A stretch of DNA of 64,000 nucleotides from Isoetes taiwanensis (GCA_021234155.1 JAJEKV010000049.1:8898036-8962035); one strand, 5' to 3'; counted from the stretch's first letter, positions 11,133 to 22,340 are shown. Translations and numbers: made by a program. The notes: generated by a model from the letters alone, not told the origin.

Positions 11133-11659
11133 GCAGATATGGCTGCTATGCAATTGGGGAATTCCGGTTTCTGGAATGCTTACTCTTGGTGCATGGACAC
11201 TGGTGCTATCGACGAATTGCATTAATGGTAATGAACTAAACTTCATTCAATACAAACTGAAATGAAGTAATTAAATAAAGTTGTCCCAGCATATTTGAGA
11301 ACTGTTTGCTGCTTTATGATTTTGTTCAAATCTAGAGGCTTGTCATGTTGCAGATTAGGTACTTGTATAAAGTCTGTTTGATTGGATGGGTGTCATTCTA
11401 CTCAAACATATTCTCCTCGTTCTCAAGCATGCCACTATTTAATGATTGGTATGCTTCGTTCTACAGTACGGTTTTCACTGCCTTGCCTGTTGGAGTTGTG
11501 GGAGTTCTGGATCAATCTCAACACAATAAAGAATTTATGGAAGTGCTAGCATCATCCCCAAGTTACTGGATGATGTTAGTACTGGTGGTCATCACGACCA
11601 CCACAACTTCTACCAGATTTTATAGTTTGCAGCTTCCAATAGGTATTCTGGCCTTCTAA
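11133..11659 (+). pseudogene. P4-type phospholipid-flippase ATPase fragment
   Basis: Two exons of a plant aminophospholipid ATPase (ALA family; membrane lipid flippase). Exon 11133-11227 reads a segment like [20 protein letters not shown], the region just before TM3/TM4 of the C-terminal membrane domain, bounded by AG and GT. After a 126-bp intron, exon 11354-11659 reads MPLFNDWYASFYSTVFTALP, the conserved NDW...FTALP segment, and GVLDQ. It then jumps directly to a late membrane segment (SPSYWMMLVLVV), so about 100 residues are missing. The ATP-binding and phosphorylation domains are absent. This is a relic, not a working pump. Confidence 0.7.
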
Positions 11660-12294
11660 CAATCACATTGTGTTGGAATCTGAAAGAGAACAAACTCTAG
11701 CCAGTTGAGACAAATTCAGTCCTGAGACCTGCATAAGGCACTTCCTGTTGAAAATAGAGAACCTAATGATGGAAGATTTTACAAGGCATGGTGATGCATT
11801 CTAAGTTAGCTGATCAGGGCCAGCACCATATCACTACACAACTGCAGCCATTCAGCATGTGCATTCTTGTTGCATGTTTTAAAGGCAGTTGTATGGATGT
11901 ACCATAGAAGTTAATTGAAGGAATATGAGCACATTGCTCATCCATTTTGATTTGTTGCAACGTTGTTTTTCTAATTGTAGAAATGTATCAGAAGTAAAGA
12001 AGACGATAGTAAATATGAACGGATGGTAGAAAATTTATGCTCTTATGGGAGACAAATTTACTGGATGCCCAAAATATAAAAAAAGGAAAAACAATTTTGT
12101 GGATGCCGATAAGCTACTTCACCCTTCGGCCATGGAGGGCAACCCTCCGTGCGCAGCACCTTGTTATTATTTGACCATTGCCTTCTTTTGAGAAGTTCAC
12201 ATAGAGAAATACATGTCTCTAGGTAGGGGACATTGGCCATCTTGAGTGCGAAATATATGTTGTTTAAATAGGGGATGAAATAGTTTATTTAGGT

Positions 12295-12460
12295 TGGGAT
12301 AATGCCTCCCATTCTGGTGCAAGAGTAATCATCTGATTCTTGATTCTGCCAATCCCAATATCATCATTCCTACTATAGCCATACCCATGCATATCAGCAT
12401 CCTTCTCTCGAACTTGTCACAATTTGTTGGGCCTTGAATCTAAAACATATCTCCTTGATG
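12295..12460 (-). pseudogene. Receptor-kinase copy 3: surviving 5' end only
   Basis: This matches the signal-peptide-coding start of copies 1 and 2 (7055-7225 and 38970-39125) with several substitutions and indels. The homology stops abruptly at about 12295, so the rest of the kinase gene has been lost. The upstream sequence (12510-12720 and 12880-13260) still matches the upstream region of copy 2 (39190-39420 and 39890-40110). This shows that a whole gene unit was once here. Confidence 0.7.
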
Positions 12461-12509
12461 TCATTGGACAAAAACCTTGGAGAAAATTTAATTTGACCCT
12501 GGCTGAGCA

Positions 12510-13260
12510 CTAGCTACAGTACCAAGCAACAACTAGGTTACTAATTGGCCAAGCTTATAATTAAGCATTAGACCTACTATGTATTACATTATGTGTCGAG
12601 ATAGTTTATATAAGTCAACTTTGACACATATTTGGATATTCAATTGAATATATGGATTTCAACCTTATCTCTTACACCTCGTTAGAACATTAGTGGTTTT
12701 TGAAAACAAACATTAGTGTAATACTTCTCAAATAAAATGGCATACAAGCGTCTATATGTTAGTATCATTCTTTCACATCTTGTCAGAACTTGTAATTACG
12801 TCTATTCATTATTATTATTAATTCATATCTTGTCAAAACTTGTATTCTATACACAAAAACCATATTTAATGGTGTACTCTCACAATCTTAAAACAACAAA
12901 CAAAATACTGTTGGTTATGCGATAGTTGACCTTACCTTCCGGGCAGTAATCCGCTTGCTGCGTTTTTGTATTGGGTCCCATAGACCGATTGGTCTCCGTG
13001 GACGATAAAAGTACCTTCCTTCCTTCCTTCCTTTTGTTTAATCATTGAGAAACACACAATAAAATTCATAATTTGCTATCATGTTTGTGACATATTTCAG
13101 CATATCCTTATAGATCTACATGCCATTGTGAGTAATCCCATAAAATTGGATCTTAATTTGGTGGTAGACATCCACAAGTGCATATATTAAGATATCATTG
13201 TTCCTTCATTGGGTTGAAGAGACAAGGATAATAGAAACACATTCTTTTGTCTAAATAAAT
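12510..13260 (-). promoter_or_regulatory. Upstream region of receptor-kinase copy 3
   Basis: It is colinear with 39190-40110 upstream of copy 2, sharing blocks such as ATATTCAATTGAATAT and ATGCCATTGTGAGTAATCCC. The copies are interrupted differently: here by a LINE 3' end at about 12935-13034, in copy 2 by foldback elements at 39453-39783. It is therefore a natural comparison for insertion events. Confidence 0.6.
12966..13034 (+). mobile_element. Extremely 5'-truncated LINE (3'UTR plus (CTTC)n tail)
   Basis: It matches the LINE 3'UTR at 3000-3045 (CCATAGACCGATTGGTCTCC and GGACGATAAAA) and ends in a CTTCC-type repeat instead of ATTCT. The equivalent place upstream of copy 2 (about 39945) lacks it, so the insertion happened after the duplication. 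The inserted piece is only about 95 bp. Confidence 0.65.
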
Positions 13261-13289
13261 TAAAAAAAGGAGGAAAGAGAATAATATGT

Positions 13290-13670
13290 AACCTTACTCT
13301 CTCTAGTCAGTATGGGTAATGCCCGTTTGCCCAGTGTTGCTTTGGCAGTAGCAATGGGTCCACAACGTCTCAAAGCCTGCCGGAAGGACAAGCAGGCCCA
13401 GTGGTTCTCCCGTTGGAATATACATGCACACAGATGCGTGCAAGCACAAACAAAAAAGGAACACAATGCACTGAGGCAGTATCTGGACGCTTGCTTTCTT
13501 CACAAGCTTTGGGATGCAGAGGCTCTGATACATGTTAAAATGGCACACTATCGGCAGTAAGTCAATCCAATACTCACAAGAGGCCCACAACAGTACTTGT
13601 GCACCCCTTTTCCCATGAAGAAGCGCAGAGTGATAGCTTCCATTCGCACTGGTGCACATTATGTAACGGG
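13290..13670 (+). pseudogene. LINE ORF2 C-terminal fragment
   Basis: An 82-codon open stretch (from 13312) contains LRQYLDACFLHKLWD and is parallel to 3100-3320. It is followed by a segment (13599-13658) almost the same as 2581-2640, encoding the stretch [16 protein letters not shown]. The distal zinc-knuckle part is missing. Confidence 0.6.
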
Positions 13671-13914
13671 CCCATGGTAGACCGCTTGAGTATTCGATCC
13701 TTGAATGTGCCCGTTCTCGAGACACCGGCATAAATGGGTAGAAGCGACTACTCATAAACGTCTAGACGATTTTGTCCAGTTGGTTAAGGGCATGTCGGTT
13801 AGGAATGTCACAAGGCTATACCATGTCTATCTCATATCATGTCACAATGATTACCAAGTCTTTGCAAATTACCCATGCATACTAGGCACCCATGGAGACT
13901 CGAACTCGAGACCT

Positions 13915-14290
13915 GCTCTGATACCAACTGTGACGAGCCTGCCGAGTTGACCCTCATGGCAACTCGGGATCTTGTCTAAACTTGCACTAATTCTAGATTG
14001 ATAGTATTAGTGAAGAATTGAATCTTCTTAGTCATAATAATTAGAGATCAACCATAGTATATCCATTATCAAATACAAGAATATTCCCAGAAAACACTAT
14101 CATCCATACATTCACAATATCTAGCTGAGCAATTTAACACAAGAGCTTCTCCTCTGGAACTCAACCACGATCCCCGGCTACACTCCTGCCGCTAGCTTGA
14201 TCACTGCTTGCTAATCCACTGCACAATGCACTCAAAGGGGTTAGTCCTTGTGACTAAGCGGGGATCCCTGGCTGTCTCTGCATGCATGGA
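13915..14290 (-). mobile_element. LTR retrotransposon remnant: primer-binding site and LTR
   Basis: GCTCTGATACCA at 13915-13926 is the reverse complement of TGGTATCAGAGC, the usual plant tRNA-iMet primer-binding site. Two bases later a putative LTR starts at 13929 with TGTGACGAGCC and continues rightward, containing the sequence shared with window bases 1-95. The element therefore read leftward. No gag or pol sequence of it is visible; its right LTR boundary is uncertain. Confidence 0.6.
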
Positions 14291-14449
14291 ATGGCCCAGG
14301 TTGGCATTAGAGCAGTCAAGAGAGAGAGAGAGTGGCATGCTGATATAAGAAGGTGGGCTTCTAGATGGCTTGGACATGGGATATGGCCAGCATCACAGAA
14401 GTTTAAGGAAGTACATGAATAGGCATAACAATAAAAAATATGTGGCAGC

Positions 14450-15060
14450 TAAGTGCAGGCGGAGACATAAAGAAACGGTTCTACATAGAAGAGATAAATG
14501 ACCTAACGGTTGGAACTCCTAACCTCCTCGATATACAATCCAATCCTCCAACTCATCAATAAAAATGCCGAATAACATAGGAGATAGCAAACAACCCTGT
14601 TTGACTCTGATATTACTGATAATCTTCTCGTTTGATTCCCATGGCCGAGAAAGTTCTACAAACGCATTTTAATACAAATGTTTAACAACATTTTTGAGTT
14701 CCACATGTACATTTAGTGCATCCATTCTAGCCCAAGACTTATCTCTACGCATAGTGTCAAAAGCGGTTTTAAAATCTAGGCAAAAGAGAGAGGCTTTTTC
14801 TTACCTCTAACACTTTCTGGAAGTATTCACATTGTCACAAGTTGATCAATGGTAGCCTTGCCTACAGATTGCTCACTAAAATAGTACGATAATTACTTAT
14901 ATGCTCCTTATCTCCTCCTTTATGCACTGGGACTGCTCGGTTGCATTGCCAATCCATTGGAAACCCTTGTTGATTTATTTATTAAATATATTAGTGATGT
15001 ATCCAACTATCGCATCTCCTGCCCATTTAATCATTTCTACAAGTAGAGCCCAATAGAGAA
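14450..15060 (-). pseudogene. LINE reverse-transcriptase fragment
   Basis: On the minus strand, CLDFKTAFDTM (RT palm motif with the first catalytic Asp) is followed about 60 residues later by VKQGCLLSPMLFGIFIDEL. This is the usual RT block order, with the YxDD motif missing. Frame breaks are present. The sequence is clearly different from the L1-type element at 21132-24138. Confidence 0.65.
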
Positions 15061-15062
15061 TA

Positions 15063-15092
15063 GAGGGAGGGAGGGAGGGAGGGAGGGAGGGA
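15063..15092. repeat. (GGGA)n microsatellite
   Basis: About seven tandem GGGA units. Confidence 0.95.
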
Positions 15093-15419
15093 CTAGAAGT
15101 AAATAAATTCAATGATATATTCTCACATGTCCATAAGTGGGATCATAGGGAAGGTTATGCTGCTTGTAGAAACACTCTGGAGCACACCAAGTCGGACCAA
15201 CCTTGTCTATATGGTGCTATTCGTTCATGCCGACCATAACAATCTCTACACCAGCATGGCAAAAATTGACTAGCATAACTCTGCCTTGAAAGAATTGGAG
15301 GTGCTATGCCTTGGCTATGTAGCTTATGGGCCCTTCTTTTTCTTGTGGAGGCAGATAATCCAGCCAAGGGATCTCTTTCCATACTAGAGGAGTCAAGAGA
15401 GAATAGGAAGGCATTCTAT

Positions 15420-15766
15420 AAAGGATCAAATTGGAAAAATGTGTCTCAATGCTCAATTTGAAACGCACGGGTCATTTGAAACACATTGCAAATGCAAATA
15501 TTGCATCTGCATTAGACATTGTACAACTTCTTCAATAACTAGAAACATGTCTCAAAGTTTGCAGTCTGAAACACATATCAAGACAGTTTGAAACGTGTAC
15601 CAAAGATATAGTTGTAATGCATTGCAAAATATTGTAACGCATTTCGAAGCTTGCGCTTTAAAACATGTTTCAAAGTTTGATTCTTTTGTTTTATCCTTAA
15701 TGTGCGTTTCAAATTAAAATTGCATTTCAGTTGGAAGGTTTCAACAACCCCCTTATTCTTGTAGTG
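15420..15766. mobile_element. One end of a CACTA-like transposon
   Basis: Read on the minus strand from 15766, the sequence starts CACTACAAGAATAAGG, the classic CACTA terminal motif. Within the next 340 bases, short motifs of the TTTGAAAC/GTTTCAAA type recur many times in both orientations. CACTA ends carry such subterminal transposase-binding repeats. The opposite end was not found in the window. Confidence 0.5.
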
Positions 15767-16289
15767 ATATACGACAAAAGTTTTGCCCAACTGTGTGATG
15801 AGTTGGTATGTGCCTAGTAATGTCAAAATAAGTGCACATTTGTCGGTTAAAACCTTGCCGATGTCACTTATCTTTGGAAGTTGGTTACCAAGGGTATAGA
15901 ATGATGATCCCCAATGTGGCAGATTTTAAAAGCATGCTAATGTCCTCCATTTTGGATGCTGCAAGGCAGTAAAATGCGAAACACGTGATCGTGCCAATTA
16001 AAAGCATGTTAATGTCCTCCACTTTCGATGTTGCAAGGCAGTAAAACGCGAAACACATGACTGCGCCAATTTTGTCCCAGTCGCATGTTGCAGACTTTCG
16101 TCTGCACCTTTGTGGACGCGATTGTTCCTGAACACGGCCGCAAGGTTTACCTTAGTGGCCGCATTTTCGAGACCATACGAATGCCAAAGGTAAACACGTC
16201 CGGGTTGAATTCTCGACAGTCGTGAGTTAACAGTATTTAGCTTCTTGTGTTGCAGCCACGAGTGTATATGGGAGCTTTCAAGAGATTTA

Positions 16290-16567
16290 TGTCCCCCTCT
16301 TTTTTTTTTTTTTTTTTTTTCCATGTATTTAATGGACAAAAAAAAAAAAAATTTTATACTTCTAAAATGTGTTATTTTTTAAGAAATACATATATGAATT
16401 TTCACATTGATATAGAGCCTATCCTTGATTCATATGAGGGATGACTTTGGGCATCGAGAGCTAGTGGATGGGCACATTCACGAGTTACACTTTTTTTTTT
16501 TGGCCTTTTATGGCGATCCTTGTTTGTGGGGTGACCCCACATGTTGGGTTTACATTATAGAAAGACT
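16290..16567. repeat. Dispersed repeat, copy 2 of 2
   Basis: Copy of 3925-4192 with long T and A runs at its start. It ends with ACATTATAGAAAG directly beside the Helitron-like terminus at 16566. Confidence 0.75.
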
Positions 16568-16592
16568 AGATACGATACCCAGCGTTGCTGGG
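16566..16592 (-). mobile_element. Helitron-like 3' terminus
   Basis: On the minus strand: hairpin CCCAGC-aac-GCTGGG (16578-16592), 8 bases, then CTAG followed by T. Helitrons end in a short GC hairpin about 10 bases before CTRR and insert between A and T. The body would extend to higher coordinates. No Rep/helicase sequence or 5' TC end was recognised, so it would be non-autonomous. Confidence 0.5.
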
Positions 16593-16599
16593 CGCAAGT

Positions 16600-17650
16600 T
16601 TAAAACTTGTGAATGATGCTCTAGATATATTGTTACAATTGCTCTATTGTTTCTACTTGTGAATGATGCTTTGTATAGTATTACAATTGCTCTATTGTTT
16701 CTGTGTGCATTGTTTGTTTGTACATTAGGAAAGCCTTCCAGATATATAGATCCCTATCAAAGCTTGTTCATATTCTGCGAGGAGATCATCCTTGTATATT
16801 TGCATTCATAGTGTAAAGATAAAAGTACAAAACAATAGTGTAGCATTTGAGGCATGGTTAGGCTTCCAAACCATGATTTGAGACCATTCCTTTTGCGGAG
16901 GAAATTATCACCACGTGTTGCATAATGTCGCGTTCAAGAGTACATTTCCATAATTAAATATACATTCAAAAGTATATATTCTTAGTCATTGTCCAAAAAT
17001 ATGTCATGTGGAAAATGTCGCAGCTATAAATGAGCAAATCTATGATTACAATTATGTGACTTGTTGAGAGAAGCATATTCCATCTCAATTTTGAGCCATT
17101 AAAAATAAATGCCAAGTTCATGGTTTGAATTAGGAAATGCTTGGTATTATTAGAAAACCTGAAATGCACAAACTTATGATTCATCATGTTTTTATTTCAA
17201 TGCACTTTCAGGGGTCAGATTATATAAATTGAGAGCAGCGCATTTATTAAAATGAGTCTTATTTTTATCAAAGTAAATGGTGCAGTCTTATTGAGAAAAA
17301 TAATGCGGAGTCTCATAATTACATGATTACAACTTTAAAATCTATAAGGTCTTATGACTGCAACTGTCGGTAACCCTTGTCCATTGATCCCTAGACTAGA
17401 CCCCATCTCCAGGAATAAGCCTGTACCATTGTCCTAAATACCTTTAATTTTATTAGATTTAAATTACATAATATCTTGATTAAATTCAACCATTCATAGA
17501 ATGCAAATGTTTTCTAATTGTATCATTACTTGCCATTATTATCCTAGGCCAGCTCTTCGGGCTCCACTTTCCACTGTCAACTAAGTCTTCTCTTAAACCA
17601 AGGCACAACCCAATTCCCTCAATTGTTACCTAGCTTTATAGCTGGTCCAT
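16600..17650. other. Intergenic DNA, no gene recognised
   Basis: AT-rich. A direct duplication of ACTTGTGAATGATGCT with its flank lies at 16605-16705. No coding signal. Confidence 0.45.
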
Positions 17651-17659
17651 AAAATTGAT

Positions 17660-17910
17660 AATCGGATTTCAGAGCTCTGTAAGCAAAAAGTTGAAAGTAT
17701 TGAGCATTGTTTTTTCTTGTGTGAGCGGCTTCGACAGGCATGGTCTTGGTTGTTAACCTATTTGGCATGTCTCGATCTAGCCAATAAGTTTTGCTCGCTA
17801 TCTATCCTAATGTATGGCACAAATGGCAGAAAAGAGCTTTACATCTTGCGTGTGGCTGGCTTTTATGATCGATCTGGAAGGGCATGGATACTGCAGATTG
17901 TTTATCTTTA
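17660..17910 (+). pseudogene. L1-type LINE zinc-binding (zf-RVT) fragment
   Basis: The translation includes VESIEHCFFLCERLRQAWSW, which parallels QESIEHCLVECEKLQVVWAW in the LINE at 21132-24138. This is the conserved CxxC...ESIEHCxxxC region near the ORF2 C-terminus. Only this part survives. The open stretch to 18209 after it is not recognised. Confidence 0.6.
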
Positions 17911-18577
17911 AGGGTATGGATACTGCAGATGAGATTCTTCTTCAGTGGCACACAAAAGAATCGAGAGAAGAAAGTACTCATTTGGCATACTCACCTTCAG
18001 ATTCATTCTTATGCATAGATCTTGGTAAAAACTCCTCTGTAGATGCATTATTTTTAAGCTTTGGTGGTAAAATAATAGAGATTAGCTTGTTGAGAGAATC
18101 TTTTACCAAAGGAATCAGACAAAATCGGACCCGCAACAGTCTGCTTGAAAACACGAATATTGAAGAGGAGCCTTTGTATAATTCCATCTGGAATTGGCAC
18201 GTCTGCTGAGCATGGATGCCATCGTTGCTGTCGTTGCTGCACTCAGAGCCATATTCAAAGGTAGAAACTCAAAGATCTTAGAGCTATATTCAAGTTATGG
18301 CACTTTTACAGAGTTCGAACTTCAACTCCAACATATGCAGTGCAAACCTCCAGGAGTCCAGGTAACAAAGCGGGTCCAAGCCCACAAACAGTTCACCACT
18401 ATTGCCAAGCAGAAGAGTCTTGCTGGATCTGTACCACACTAATATGCATTGTCTTTCTGGGCAAACAAATAAACAAACACACATGCCAATTAATAGAAAT
18501 CATTGAATGTCACCAACTAACAAAAGAGTCATTAAGAATCACCAGCAGCTATGATGGTCTCTAGGGAGGTGGCTTAC

Positions 18578-19309
18578 CAGCAGCTATAATGGAGAAAGAT
18601 TTAAAGACACCAAAATGCGCCATACAGCATGATGGCAGCAAAATTTTGAAAGAACTTGTTTTTTCTTGACCTGGAATCTGCAGACCCATATGATTAGAGC
18701 AAAAAGTGAACAATTCTAAAGAGGAGATGTCTATTTCAGAGCTTCACATGGTAGTCCAGAAGTTATGATTTCTGCAATTATTCATCCTTTGGGGTTTTAG
18801 GTAGAATATGTTGATTTATGCTTGAGGCGGCATCTAGGGCCAGATTGTGTATGTAGAAGCATGAGTTTTAATCTTGATACTGACTTTTATAAGCATAAAG
18901 ACATTCTTACACAGCATTGAAGATAACAGGTGGTAATAAATTGCTCATCAAATTGCAATATATGAGAATCTGTTCCTCCACTTGTTATAAGAACAATGAA
19001 GCCAGTAAAACAACCCTGCAAAATGAGACAAATTTAGAATCATATCCAAACAAATAAATAACACTTAGATCTTAAATGAGCGAATGGATGTACCGGAATA
19101 AGAGGAGTAATGGATTCATTCATCCACTTACTCTCCTCCAGGAGATGGCCAATAACAATACATGCACATATAAGGGTAACAAATAAACTAATTGCTACTA
19201 CTGTATGGTTCTCTGGTGATGCTAGGCCTGCCTTTTTCAAGAGCGCATGCAATGGCCCTATATAAGTTGCATTTGCTGCCATAATTGTGAACTTCGAAAG
19301 CAAAACCAA
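18578..19309 (-). pseudogene. NHX-type vacuolar Na+/H+ antiporter, first three exons
   Basis: Exon 1 (19309-19094) contains CACIVIGHLLEESKWMNESI, the hallmark first membrane segment of plant NHX cation/proton antiporters, and ends at a GT donor. Exon 2 (19015-about 18911) continues in phase with TGFIVLITSGG and, after a deletion of about 11 bases, LPPVIFNA. Exon 3 (18677-18578) reads FQVKKKQ, then in shifted frames IMLYGAF and SIIAAG, ending at GTAAGC. All introns have GT-AG ends. Later exons, including the amiloride-site-distal core, are absent downstream; LINE debris lies there instead. The frameshifts and truncation make it a pseudogene, although some one-base indels could be sequence error. 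A plausible 5'UTR extends to about 19690. Confidence 0.75.
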
Positions 19310-19778
19310 TAGAAATTTTATATCTGGATCGCAATATAGATGACTTTTTCACCGGAAAATGACCTTAAGAAGCTCACTACCTCCCCAATCTGTTTTAGAC
19401 AAAATATATGCCATATCTGACTCATCAAGGAGTATGAGCATGCATCAAACACAGTATTTTCTTCATTCCTTGATCGCAACAACCAAATTAAAGCTATAGA
19501 TATCAAGAATGAGCTGAAGGAAGCCCAAAGCTGTAACACGAAATGGAAGCTAAAGAAATCCTAAAGGTTTGGATTCGTCAGACTGCCGTGATATCAGGCT
19601 CCATCAAGCAGCTCCTGCCGTAAACAACCGACCGAGGTTTGGATTATCAGAGTGTCGCGATTGAAGAAGAAACCCTAAAGAGAGGTAAGTTGCAACAAAA
19701 GGTTAGGATGATGCCACGTGATTTGAATAAATCTAAACCGTCCAAATTAGAGCGTGGTCCGCAAACATTATTATAATA

Positions 19779-19805
19779 CTAGTAATGGTGCCCAGCGTTG
19801 TTGGG
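19779..19805 (-). mobile_element. Second Helitron-like 3' terminus
   Basis: On the minus strand: CCCAAC-aac-GCTGGG hairpin (19791-19805), then CACCATTA and CTAG followed by T. Same layout as 16566-16592 with one stem change, so both belong to one family. The element body would lie to the right; its 5' end was not identified. Confidence 0.5.
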
Positions 19806-21131
19806 CATACTTTGGGAAACTGTAAATGTTCACAATGAGAAAAGTGTGCAGTATAATTCAACATTTGAACCTTTTTATTATAATGAAAACTTTCCAAAGG
19901 TTTAAGAACGTTTAAGAAGCCTATCTCCTTCATGTTAGATGGTTTTGCATCGGTATCTCTGAGAGCTTTGAGTAGAACATTGTGATGCTTGTTCTTAGCA
20001 ATTTTGAGTGGAAGTAAAATGTTAATCTAAGCAGGTTTGAGGTGAGGTTATAGTCAAAGTCTCTGTGAGGTGGCGAGGAGTTCCAAGGTGCATTCTTCGA
20101 GTATCTCTACCAAGTCTTGATCGAATCCTGGCAGTTGGCTCCGCATATGTTGGTCATCACTCTCCTGGTTTTGTGCTTGTTGCTCTTCAGTCTCCAGTTG
20201 TTCGTCTTCTTCAGTGTGATAGGACAACATGACATACATTGTCCAATATGCAATCCTGCGGACCTATAGATTGTTGATAAATAACTCAAGTTTTGCTATG
20301 TATTTTGTTGTATGTATTTCGTTGTTTATGATGTATATCTTGGCTTTTCTTTTCTCGTAATATTTGTACAAAGGATAAAAATGAACGGGTGCCAAGAATA
20401 TGCATTTGGATTCGTCCGTTTAGATGTTGGCAAAGTATAGCTTGAAATGCATTCAATTGTGGGAGGGTGATGTCTGGGCATTCATCTAAGTTCGCATCGA
20501 ATGACTCATTGAACCATGTAAATCATCGATTGATTGCTCCAATTGAGCAATGTGTTGGAGCACATCGTCTGTATCATTTTTTGTAGGCATCTGTAAAACA
20601 AAAGCATGATGTTAAATTGATACATTTTCTTGGATGCAACAGAAAATATGTCTTACCCTAGGGTTGATAATGATGCCAAGATTTTTGGTACCTAAGTTGT
20701 GTTCATTATTGTCTTCCATCTTTGGTCTAAGATACAGCTAGGACCTAGATCCTCTGCAAATATAAGGCTTGGAGGCTTCCAAATAAAAGGCAGTAGGTGA
20801 AAAGGTTAAAAAGGCAATGGACTTTAGAGAGAAAGTTCTTTAAGAAAAATTTTTATCCACATCACACATCATTCCACCCTTTCTTTTCATACGATCTAAC
20901 AAATTTACCTATTTCCCGATCTAACAAATTTATCTATTTCCTTCTCTATATGATGATCTAACAAATTTATCTATTTCCTTCTCTATATGATGATATATTT
21001 TGCAACACTGCTAATAGCTGCTAAATTAATCAAGGGTAGTTGTAGTAGTTGGAAAAGAACATGACAATATAATTATTCAAGTATAAAGTAGTTGTTGGAA
21101 AATTATTGAAGTATAAAGTTGTAGTTGTTGG
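19806..21131. other. Intergenic DNA, possible Helitron interior
   Basis: No recognisable coding region. Direct repeats of GATCTAACAAATTTATCTAT occur at 20890-20990, and of GTTGGAAAAGAACATG at 21040-21150. The latter formed the target of the LINE insertion. Confidence 0.4.
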
Positions 21132-21159
21132 AAAAGAACATGGCATTGGAACATTGGGC

Positions 21160-22340
21160 CCCAATGATGGGATGGAGAAGAATAAGAATAAGAATAAGAA
21201 TGATTTTTTATCGTCCACTGAGGAGAAAAGGATAATAGAACAGATAAAGACATTAGAAGAGGTCAAGGTAGCTGAAAACAGATGTAAAGCAGGATTGACC
21301 TGGCTAAAAGAAGCTGATAAATGCACAAAGTTCTTCTTCAAGACAGTGAAAGAAAGAAGAGTTCTTCCACACTATCATCCATCACTCAAAATGACGGCTC
21401 GATTCTCAAATCTCCAGGAGATCTCAAAAGGTACCTATATAACCATTTCAATGCATTCTTTGGAGAACATAACTTACCATTTCAACAGACTTTCGAAGAG
21501 CTGGTGGTTTCAAAAGTCTCACCTATAATGAACTCTAGCCAGCAAGATATATTAAGTCTTCCCCTCTCTATGGAGGACCTTCAAAAGGCCACCTTTTTAC
21601 TGGCTAAAAATAAATGTCCGGGTATGGATGGAATTCCCATAGAATTCTATCAATGCAATTGGGAATGGGTTAAGGATGATATCTTCTCTACATACACAGA
21701 CTTTATGCAAGCTGAAAATCTAAATCCAAGATTGAACACAGGATGTATCTCCTTGGTTCCCAAGAGTAAGGAGCCAAGCACAATCAATGATTGGAGGCCC
21801 ATCACACTTTTATCTGCATTCTATAAAATCATAGCTAAGGCCATGGCAGAGAAGATCAAGCCAATTCTAGCTGAAGGCATCTCACAAGCCCAATCGGGCT
21901 TTCTACCAGGCAGGAGTATCCTGAGCAATATCGCAGCATCATTCGAAGGTTTGCACTGGGCTAGAAAAACAAGACAAAAGGTGGCCTACCTAAAGCTAGA
22001 CTTCACCAAAACTTATGACAGTATCAGATGGAGTTTTCTGCAAAAAATGATGCTCAAGCTGGGTTGTGGAAAATTTTTAACAGAAGGGGTCATGAAACTG
22101 CTGCGATCTGCTCGAGCTTCAGTCCTATTCCAGGGTGAACCCTCTCCAATATTTGATATAAAAAGGGGCATCTGGCAAGGATGCCCCTTAGCCCCATTCC
22201 TCTTCAATATTGCAGCAGAAGCACTTTCACAAATATTCGGGCAAGCCTCGGAAGACGGTATGATTCAGGGACTAGAAATGTTGGATGGCTCTCAACAAAT
22301 ATGTAACCAATATGCAGACGACACATTCCTATTTATATAG
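21160..22340 (+). pseudogene. LINE ORF2: reverse transcriptase part
   Basis: The open frame at 21321-22340 has RT motifs in order: KNKCPGMDGIPIEFY, WRPITLLSAFYKIIAKAMA, QSGFLPGRSI, YLKLDFTKTYDSIRW (first catalytic Asp), GCPLAPFLFNI and QYADDT (catalytic DD). An N-terminal piece in another frame (21160-21410) contains WLKEADKCTKFFFKTVKERR, so there is a frameshift near 21360. A stop follows just after the YADD motif at about 22338. It would copy the LINE RNA at nicked target DNA if intact. Confidence 0.9.

Noticed and set aside
13705-13930. tRNA-derived SINE, suggested by box-B-like CTCGAACTCGAGACC
   Set aside because: The similarity is better explained by the extended tRNA-Met primer-binding region next to an LTR; no A box at proper spacing was seen.
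8707-15766. Pairing the CACTA-like ends at 8707 and 15766 as one 7-kb element
   Set aside because: The two ends diverge right after the first 10 bases and have different subterminal repeats.
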